Below are positions 56,335-64,000 of a stretch of 64,000 nucleotides of DNA, in pieces. The notes under the pieces were generated by a model. That model was not told the origin of the DNA. It ran no database searches and was given only the letters and a program-made list of their open reading frames with translations. The number at the start of each line of letters is the position of its first letter. Position 1 is the stretch's first letter. The stretch is from Adineta vaga. Taxonomy: Eukaryota > Rotifera. The DNA lies in contig CP075495.1 in the NCBI GenBank assembly GCA_021613535.1, positions 1,364,001 to 1,428,000 on the forward strand. Reading direction: 5' to 3'. Both the position numbers and the translations under genes were made by a program.

Positions 56335-57263
56335 CGAAGCGTTTTCTAAATGATTTCGGAAATATTTTGCGCCTTGTCCACCGATTTAATCCCATTCGAG
56401 ATTGAGTGCCGTGAGTGTCTATGAACGATAGAAAGCATGAAAGTGTCAGTTAGGTGAAGGGCGAATGAATATTACTGTGTTCGTTCGCAAGGCATCACCA
56501 ATATGTTGTGCTCCTTGATGACCGATTTTATTCTTGCCTAGAATTAGTGCGGTGAGTGTCTACAGAGAAGAGAAAACATGGATGTGTGAGCTGGGTGAAG
56601 GGCGAATGAATATTACTCTGTTTGTTCGCAAGGCATCACCAATATGTTGTGCTCCTTGATCACCGATTTGATTGCTCTCGAGAATTAGTGTGATGAGTGT
56701 CTTTAAAGGAGAGAGAACATGAAGGGGTCAGTTAGATGAAGAGTGAATGAATATTACCGTGTTCGTTCGCAAGGCATCACCAATATGTTGGGCCCGAGCA
56801 CCCCAAATTGATTGCAGCGTAGAATCAGTGTGGTGAGTGTCTACAGAGGAGAAAGAAAATGGATCTTTCAGTTTGGTGAACGGCAAATGAATATTACCGT
56901 GTTTGTTCGCAAGGCATCACCAATATGTTGTGCTCCTTGATCACGAATTGGATCGCCACCTAGATCTAGCTCGGTGAGTGTCTATAGACGAGAGTGAACA
57001 TGGACCTGTGAGTTAGGTGAAGGGCGAATGAATATTACTGTGTTTGTTCGCAAGGCATCACCAATATGTTGTGCGCCTTGATCACCGATGTCATTGCTCC
57101 AGAGATTTAGTATGATGAGTGCGTACAGAGGAGAGAAAACATGGATGTGTCAGCTAGGTGACGTGCGAATAAATATTACCCTGTTCGTTCGCAAGACATC
57201 ACCAATATGTTTTGCTTCTAGATGAACGATTAGATTTCCGTCAAAATTGAGTGTGGTAAGTGT
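56335..57263. repeat. Tandem array of 141-bp exon-intron units (seven copies)
   Basis: Exon 84 bp plus intron 57 bp repeats with a constant 141-bp period (140 bp where exon 4 lost a base). Both exon (CGCAAGGCATCACCAATATG) and intron (GGGCGAATGAATATTAC) sequences are shared between copies. Confidence 0.85.
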
Positions 57264-58132
57264 CTATGTACAGAATATTCTTTTCGAGAATGTGGGAAAG
57301 CAATGGGAACTTTAAAGTAATGTTTTTCAAATAGATATAGCTTTGTACAAGAGGTGTGGCGGTAGTGTGTGAAAGAGTTTAGGATGTGTTCGATCGAGGT
57401 TGATCGGATGTAAAGAAAAATCGTTGCTTGTCTGATTATTACTGAGTTAATTTTCGAATCGTCGGATGAGTAGGGTGAGTACTGTACTGAAGGTAATTAT
57501 ATATTTTTTTATTTCGAATGGTTTTGTATTGTTGTGTTTAAATTTGGTTTGCGAGAGATCGTATTGAGTCGGGGACAATATAAAACAGTTCACTTTAATA
57601 TATACGGTGTTTTTCAAAGATAGTTGTTGCATTGTTCAAGAGTGGCAATAGAGACATTTGTTTGAAACGGGAAAGGTGTTTTATAATTCTTCTGTTTTAT
57701 TCTTGTGCGACACATGAGTGCACGTTTAATAAGATATATATTCCATGGGTATGGATAAAAAAGAACAGGTGAGAGGAAGGGTTGTTTTAATAGCATGAGT
57801 CAATGTTTTGTTTGATTGACTCGTGGAAATTGCTTCGGAATTATGAAATTTGTTTTTTCTGTAAGTAAACTGATTAATTTAGATAGTGCGAGGCTCATAT
57901 GTGCTTGAACAGACGAAAAAATAGGTAAAGCACTTTGCACACTTACTTGATATCGATGGTAACTGTTCAGAATTTGATTAAAACGTTGGCAAACATTTTG
58001 CATTGAACAGAATAGTGTAAGATCAGACAGATGATCCAAAATTCGATAGACGAGTTCAATCGGTAATGTTGAATATGTGTACATATTCGCTTTAAATTCC
58101 ACAAAAGTTTGTTGAGAATACAAACTATTCAA
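56335..58132 (-). pseudogene. F-box / RNI-type LRR (NLRC3-like repeats) gene, decaying
   Basis: The F-box exon 57947-58084 (MYTYSTLPIELVYRILDHL.., ending HRYQ at a GTAAGT donor; frame open to 58132) is followed after about 680 bp by seven LRR exons: 57180-57263, 57039-57122, 56898-56981, 56758-56840, 56617-56700, 56476-56559 and about 56335-56418. A typical exon reads TLTALILGKNKIGHQGAQHI plus GDALRTNT, one 28-residue ribonuclease-inhibitor-type LRR. I recall this F-box-then-LRR order from bdelloid genes. Damage: exon 2 of the ladder lost its AG acceptor (AC at 57123-57124), exon 4 is 83 nt (1-nt deletion), and exon 7 has an in-frame TAA and no donor. Exons 1, 3, 5 and 6 are intact and all are phase 0. 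Confidence 0.7.
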
Positions 58133-59285
58133 TATATTTTGTTTGTTATGAAAAGAAATTCGCTTTACTGATAGTACTGTATTTTTGTTATTCGAAAAAG
58201 ATAATGAAATCTGACGGTTTTAACAAAAGCGAATAGTTAGTTAATGCAGAAAGATGGCGTTAATGTACGTGTTGAGATGGAGTTACGTCTGCCGTGTATG
58301 ATTATGAGTGTCAATATAGTCTCAAGATACGTATTTTTCATTAGTAATCTTTGAGTTTCACAATAGAGTTCATTTTAATAAAGGATATTTGTACAGATCA
58401 TGTTCAACAAAAGTTCAATCAGAAAAGGAAATCTTTGAGGGTAGATATCGATAGTCTCTTCTTTTCACGTCCACGCTTTACACACTCATAAACTAATTAT
58501 TTTCTATTAGTTCGACGCAATTCAATTTTCATTTCAAATGTCTCTGCATAAAGATCTTAACAAGAAAATAATTGATTTAAAGAAAATAAAGCCGATTAAT
58601 CTTATCGTGATCTACGAGATAAATTTAATCTATGAACAATTGTTGGTGTATCAAATATTCTCAAAAGCAAAAGAGAACACATGAAATTATAGACTAAGTT
58701 CGAGTCTGACTCTCACCGAGTTAACTGAGACTGCCGCATGTCTATGCGATCGTATCTTTAAGATGTTTTTATATGATTCGCTCATTCTCCTACGTTTTTC
58801 ATTGATTCCAATGGTGTTCAAATTAGACAGGTTTTACTTTATTTTATTTTTCTCAAACCTGATACTGGTTCGATTCTATCTCTGTGTTCATTTCTAGAAT
58901 GATTTATAGTTTCTATTTTAATATTACTAAACTTTTAATGATGTTATCAATAAATAACGACCGACTGATTGTAATCTGATATTGTATCTATCGAAAGCGC
59001 GAATCTAGCTCGCACTGTAGGGTACAGCAATATTTTTATGTTACGCAGCCTTTAACTTTTGGCCCTTGATCTTTCACATTGACTCCACCTATCATCGTAC
59101 CCTTATTCTACTCTCGATTTCCAATGTTTAAGAAAGTCTCGAAGAAAATGGGTTTTCGACCTTTGATACTGATACAAAAGCGCACAGAAACGTTTTTTCA
59201 TATGACCCCCCTTTCAGTGAAAGGAATAAGGTGTGGATGCAAGTGTTCCTTGACAGAGTACCCACATACATACATCCATCCACAC
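58133..59285. other. Non-coding
   Basis: No gene is seen. A hairpin CCTTTCAGTGAAAGG lies at about 59210-59224, like those at the ends of the dispersed repeats. The 81-codon reading 59079-59324 runs through repeat sequence and is not supported. Confidence 0.4.
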
Positions 59286-59442
59286 CAAGGGAAAAGGCTG
59301 ATCCTGGATTCTCATAGTTCCTGAGATCCTACAATTCATGAGAACTCATGAGTATCTTTCAGGATCCACGAGAGTCAGCATTTTTTAGATGCTAGGATCT
59401 ACGAGAATCTATGAGGATCCAGAATTGGCTCTTTTCCCCTTG
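59286..59442. mobile_element. MITE-like element with long terminal inverted repeats
   Basis: It starts CAAGGGAAAAGGCTGATCCT and ends with the inverted match ..CTCTTTTCCCCTTG; imperfect arms of about 45 bp cover TGGATTCTCATAGTTCCTGA. The interior has further GGATC / ATGAGAATC palindromic units. No ORF is present. The flanking target duplication is unclear. Confidence 0.6.
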
Positions 59443-60356
59443 CATACCCACGTCCACACCCACACCCGCAAATCTTATACTAGAATATCCTATGTGTAAA
59501 AATAAACAATAAATAATAACTTATACTCGATTGAATCTTGTAAAAGAAAGATGAAAAGTACAAAATATAAGTGAATCTTTCGAATTCAATAAAAAACGTG
59601 ATAATTAGGTGTGAGGGGAGTGAGTTTATTGCATGATGAGAATGAGATGGAACACACACACACAAGTAGAAGATACTGCTTTTATATACTATCTGTGATC
59701 ACATGTACATGACTCAAAGCATCCGATCCATATACACATGACTCATGAATTCCTTGACTCATGAGTTATCATGGCTGAAGGCCATGACATTAGGGAAAAG
59801 CAGAATTTGTTTTGAAGTCGTTGTTGATGATCTTTTTTAATATCAGTATTATTTTGTTTTTTATTTAACTTTCAAAACAGATTAAAAGAGATTAAGCATC
59901 TATTTGATGTAACGAAAGAAAACAAAAGTAGGAATATTCGGGAAAAAGTTTTTTTTCAAATAAATAATGTAATTTGTGAATTCTAATGTTGACGAGTTAC
60001 ATGTTAACTGACTAGTTTAGATTAGTGTGATTATCAGTTCCTTTTCTAACACTTGACAGAGTATGCTGATATATAGGAAATTTACTTTTACGCTTTTAGT
60101 ATAAAAAGCGCTGGTCCTTGGAATTCACTTATCGTTTTCGGAAAGAATTGTAATTAGACTCAAGATTCTCAAATACTTTGAATAAGAAGGATCATAACGT
60201 TAACGTCACTGGAACTTCTACTGAAAAAAACCTTTCTTCAATGAACCCAGTGGCTTTATTAAACAATTCACAGTCAAAATTTTTTCTTTTATGCTTTATA
60301 ATAGATTATTTTCAGTTTCGCAATAATTATAATAATTGATTAGAATTATGAAAAAA
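59443..60356. other. Non-coding with CA microsatellite and ATGACTCAT-type palindromes
   Basis: A (CA)n tract at about 59653-59664. At 59705-59790 the string CATGACTCA / TGACTCATGAGT recurs, and CATGGCTGAAGGCCATG forms a hairpin, which may be a fragment of another fold-back element. No coding signal. Confidence 0.4.
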
Positions 60357-60715
60357 TAACATCAGATTTGAAAACCTCGACTTCGATCACATTTGGATAA
60401 ATCATTAGTAAATCTTCATGAGCTTCCATATTGCTGCAATCTGACTGGATGGGACAAATAAGAAGTAATAATTAATTAATTATAGTTAATAGAAAAATAT
60501 TTTTGGGAAAGGAACCTCAGATTCGTATTCCTCGATCTCGATTACATATGACGAATCGTTGTCCGATGATCAGGGGTAAGTTTTCATCGATTTATTGGCT
60601 GCTTTCACCTGATTGGCTTGAACAAACAAACAAACTTCAAGCATTTTAACGACCCTATTTAAGAAGCCTATAACCCTTTCTTTCAGAAAAGGCAACTATT
60701 TTCCAGTTATTAAAT
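60357..60715. repeat. Dispersed repeat family, copies near 60.4-60.7 kb
   Basis: Core copies start at about 60357 (ATCAGATTTGAAAACCTCGA) and 60515 (CTCAGATTCGTATTCCTCGA). The second continues through GATTGGCTTGAACAAACAAA and CAAGCATTTTAACGACC and ends in the hairpin ATAACCCTTTCTTTCAGAAA. The same series of blocks is seen at 62590-62900. Confidence 0.6.
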
Positions 60716-60948
60716 AAAACTGAATTCGATTGAAAGAACATTTCTCAATAACTCATTAAAGTCTCTCAATATGTCTTCAATTAACCAAAAGATTTACTTG
60801 TACTAACGATAGATCAATAGAAATGAAAGTGTTTTCGTTGGATTTCTTTTTATTCAAAGAAATTTTATTTAAATAAATGACAATATTCACAATGATGGAA
60901 AATATTTATGAAAACGTTCTGTACGAATAATTTCTTTATGCAAAAGAG

Positions 60949-61010
60949 AGATGGGCAAGTCAGCGATTTTTGCCTCAAATCAAGTCAAGTCTGACTTGAC
61001 TTGCCCATTT
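60949..61010. mobile_element. Short hAT-like fold-back element
   Basis: ATGGGCAAGTCA at the left is mirrored by TGACTTGACTTGCCCAT at the right; the outermost 12-14 bp pair. The A/T-rich interior repeats CAAGTCAAGT. The TIR start (A-TGGGCAAGTC) resembles hAT ends. About 60 bp in all. Confidence 0.5.
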
Positions 61011-61465
61011 CTGGTGACGATATATCATCAGATCAATATTGTCTTATATTTTTTGTTGTTCCTGTTATATCTACTATTCCATATAATGAACTATTGATTT
61101 CTTTAATTTCTTATTAAATTTATAATATTTGGGTCCTGGTGTGACTAGAACATCCACTACAATGTAAGAAAACTTTTCTCAGATTCAGAGCGAGGATGAG
61201 GGTGAAGAAAAAGGTCATCCTCAAGATGATTATTTTAATTTTCTATTTGTTGTTTTATTGCATATTTTAAAACGAATGCTACTGCATTATTAACCATACA
61301 CGTAAGTTCAACGATAAACCTGATCAAATTAGCAATTTTCTTTCATTTTAAAGCGAAACCTGTAAACAAATCAGTCGAACCATGGCCTATTATTGGTTCG
61401 ATCTTAGGCTCATTAGCTTTGTGTTTGTGCTGGTGGTGGTGGTTGTTGAACGTTTGGTTCCTTAC

Positions 61466-61870
61466 AAGTAACGCTCATCCTTTAGATTCGCTGACCCTTT
61501 TCTGAAAGAATGATAAGATTGCTCAGCAAACCCATAAAGCGGGACCTGGACCTGACCGGATCCGGATCAAACCAAACTTTGTACATAAAAGCGTTTTAAA
61601 AGTGTTTTTCATTCTTTCTAGGTATCATAAAATCATTGATTCCAAGAGAAAAGGAAAAACAAGTACTGTTTATATACATTCATAGAATTCATCGCCTAAT
61701 ACTTCTCAAAAATGCATCACCTGTATTTATTTTCCTTCCTATAAAGCTCTTAAACAAACGTCTAATCGCTCATCGGCCTCTCTCCGGTCGGCCACTCACG
61801 GCTAGCCGTTAACATATAGACGTCTTTATTGTTTCGTCTACTTTTGATTCATTTCCCAAACAAATAAGTG
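61466..61870. repeat. Dispersed repeat, copy 2 (first copy 54270-54800)
   Basis: It shares ACAAGTAACGC, CGCTGACCCTTTTCTGAAAG and the later CGTCTAATCGCTCATCGGCC ... GGCTAGCCG block with 54270-54800, same order and orientation. The middle is unrelated or highly diverged. Confidence 0.5.
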
Positions 61871-62147
61871 AATTCCTTTTGTTCTCCTCTTGAAAAGGCA
61901 CATAGTTTGTATGGCTATGATTCTCGGAAAGAAAATAGAAAGGCCAAGTACTATCTTATGGGTCAATAGAATTAGAGAATATTTGACTAGAATAGTTTTT
62001 TTCATGCTTGAAATATGATTTCCATTTTTGGCGCACAGCTAGATTCAACAAAACAATCACAAACGTCCATCTGGTTTTTATACACATATTTATTGAAAAA
62101 TCTCTATCAAATGATCTGATGTATAGTGGTCGACCACGAAAAGATGG

Positions 62148-62236
62148 TTAACCCTTTCGAGCCGGATGTATCCATATGGATATATTTTGCCGTAGGGGAT
62201 ACAGCATTTTCCAAATAGCCGGCCGGAAAGGGTTAA
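62148..62236. mobile_element. piggyBac-like MITE with TTAA target duplication
   Basis: It is bounded by TTAA at 62148-62151 and 62233-62236. Inverted repeats are CCCTTTCGAGCCGG at the left and the complement of CCGGCCGGAAAGGG at the right (12 of 14 match). The whole element is 89 bp with no ORF. TTAA duplication with CCCTTT-starting ends is characteristic of piggyBac elements. Confidence 0.7.
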
Positions 62237-62589
62237 AAAACTGACATAAGTATCGTACCTATTCTGTCAATTACCTGAAGTGCAGTTTTTTCTATCAATT
62301 CCTTACTATATTCTATACTCAGAAGTCGTAAATGATTCAAATGGCATATACAACCCACGAACACTAGCCCATTCATTAGTTTCTATCACCCTTTTAAAGG
62401 GAGATATACACTAAGATATTTATCTTGGAGCGAGAGGTAAATAACAATGGTGGAATCGATTCCATAGAACTAGCATCAGATTCAAATTCGTTAGTATCGA
62501 TAATTTTTTATAGAATTTGACCAAACACTCATGAAACATTGAGTTTTCTGAGAGGGAAAGATCAAAATAGGTCTCAGATAAATAATTCA

Positions 62590-62900
62590 TCGAAAATTAG
62601 CATCGGATTCGGAATCCTCGATCCTGGTTACCCTTCCGTGAACCCTTACATGGTAGTATAATAACTTATAATTAGTTAATTAGTTAATTCATTAATCAGA
62701 ATTTTGAAAAACTAACATCAGATTCGAGATCCTCGACCTCGATTACCTTCGGTGGATCATTTCCAGATCGCCATCATTAAGTTTTCAGTAGTTTAGAAAA
62801 TGCTGTAATCTGATTGGCTTGGACAAACGCACAAACTTTTAGCATTTTATTGACCATATTTTCTACGCTATAACCCTTTCTTGCAGAAAAGGGAAAAATG
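62590..62900. repeat. Dispersed repeat family, copies near 62.6-62.9 kb
   Basis: Core copies at about 62590 (ATCGGATTCGGAATCCTCGA, followed by GGTTACCCTTCCGTGAACCC) and 62705 (ATCAGATTCGAGATCCTCGA). The second runs on through GATTGGCTTGGACAAACGCA and TTAGCATTTTATTGACC to the hairpin ATAACCCTTTCTTGCAGAAA. It matches the 60.4-60.7 kb copy block for block. Confidence 0.6.
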
Positions 62901-64000
62901 AAAACTGTCAAATAAGAAGAGTAATAAACATGGTCACATGAGAGACCTTTCCTGTTGAGAATAACATTCATGTCAGGTCAAATAGATTGATCAATTATTT
63001 GCTTTCAATAGAATCCAAAAGTTTCGTTCATTTTGCTGCATTACTTCAATCCGTTTCTACTCTCAAAATCAATGAGTTCAATCGACAATAACCGGAAAAA
63101 CGTCAAATGAAACAACTAATTATTTAACTGAATGTACAATGAAGAGAAGAACATTCGTAGACTTGTTTTATAGAGATAATGGGTGTTCCGAAAGTCGCTT
63201 CCATGTAAATATTTCGTATATCTTTCCTATTTTATTTACACTTATCAACCAATTTTGTTTTTGGAAGAATAGGGAAATACACTGAGTTTTTATTCATTTG
63301 AATAAACTTGATATGTATTGTTCCAAAGTATAAGACTTTGATTGGAAATAGAAAAACGTCACGTGTTTCCTATTTTGAGAAAAATATTACGTAAAATATC
63401 ATTTCTTTTTCTTAATTACTTAAACTTATTGATTAGTTTGGATGGTTGAATAGTTCAAGAGACTTTTCACAAAATTTTATTTGAGTATGTCTTCGTAAGA
63501 ACGAATTGAATCGTAACAAGTCAATATTCAAACTATTAAAATAGACATCACTCATGAGCTTTTTTGAATATACAAAATTGTCAAAATTTTTGTTTTGAAT
63601 CGTATTCTTATCTTTGAACAATACTTCTCAAGTTGGTTCATATGGATAAAAAAACTCCATGTATCCACTTATCAGTTAACAAAAATAATTCATGAGGTTA
63701 AATCAGAAAGGATTAATGTACTAGACGAATCAAAATACGTTTTATTTCTGATATACATAAAATAGTTTGTCTATCGTTTACTTAACTTCATTTCGTATCT
63801 GTAAATAGTTAAAGTATTTATGCTCGAGGGTTTAGGCAGATGCACACTCGAAAATGGTCGGAAAAGTGTAACCGTCGACGAATAAATCTTATATTCATCC
63901 GCTACTTAGATGTTGTAGTAGACACTATCTTTCTCCTCTCTTGTTTCTTTTCTTTTCCTTTCTCTTTCTCCTTCTCTCTCTCTCTCTCTTTCCCTCTTTT
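62901..64000. other. Non-coding to window end, with CT-rich tract
   Basis: No coding signal; the reading 63433-63621 is unsupported. The last 70 bases (about 63929-64000) are almost pure pyrimidine (CTCTCT and TTTC runs), a simple-sequence tract on which assembly may be unreliable. Confidence 0.5.

Noticed and set aside
56335-57263. CRISPR-like array (regular spaced repeats)
   Set aside because: Period 141 bp with both halves repeated and exon/intron structure encoding LRRs in a eukaryote; not a CRISPR.

Overview
The window looks like nuclear DNA of a bdelloid rotifer (Rotaria or Didymodactylos-like; genus inferred). The reasons are: AT-rich sequence; GT-AG introns mostly 45-70 bp long that restore reading frames exactly; ciliary genes; several genes of the expanded bdelloid F-box/LRR, EGF-7TM and lineage-specific membrane families; and two genes with a foreign look (a protoglobin and a DraG-type ADP-ribosylglycohydrolase). 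Family calls come from reading the translations; no database search was possible.

Region 1-26 kb is gene-dense and mostly intact. In order it holds: the 5' end of a membrane-anchored 5'-nucleotidase (-); a protoglobin (-); an acidic one-TM protein (+); a tandem pair of SLC6 transporters (-) with SPEF1 between them; a small membrane protein (+); DNAL1 (-); a ubiquitin E2 (-); an MRTF-like RPEL/SAP coactivator (+) with a tRNA-Gln inside its last intron; an F-box/LRR protein (+); and a 31-exon THADA gene (+). One THADA intron is about 20 times longer than the rest and carries a complete ADP-ribosylglycohydrolase on the opposite strand. The upstream SLC6-like copy (5007-7839) has a 1-nt deletion, while long intron-spanning tracts are almost identical to its sister, which points to gene conversion.

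Region 27-50 kb is accessory. It has F-box/LRR genes (two intact, one broken), a decayed diacylglycerol-lipase-like gene, a rhodopsin-type GPCR, a large multi-TM protein, an unknown protein with an internal repeat, and an EGF-7TM receptor whose 5' end is cut by a repeat element. Next to that receptor are permuted pieces of a lineage-specific membrane protein gene and tRNA-like (SINE-like) sequences.

Region 50-64 kb is mostly non-coding and repeat-rich: fold-back and MITE-like elements (one with TTAA duplications), a dispersed repeat family that recurs between 55 and 63 kb, and a decaying F-box/RNI gene. The LRR part of that gene is a ladder of 141-bp units, each an 84-bp exon plus a 57-bp intron. 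The window fits a boundary between a conserved gene block and a repeat-rich, possibly subterminal, domain.
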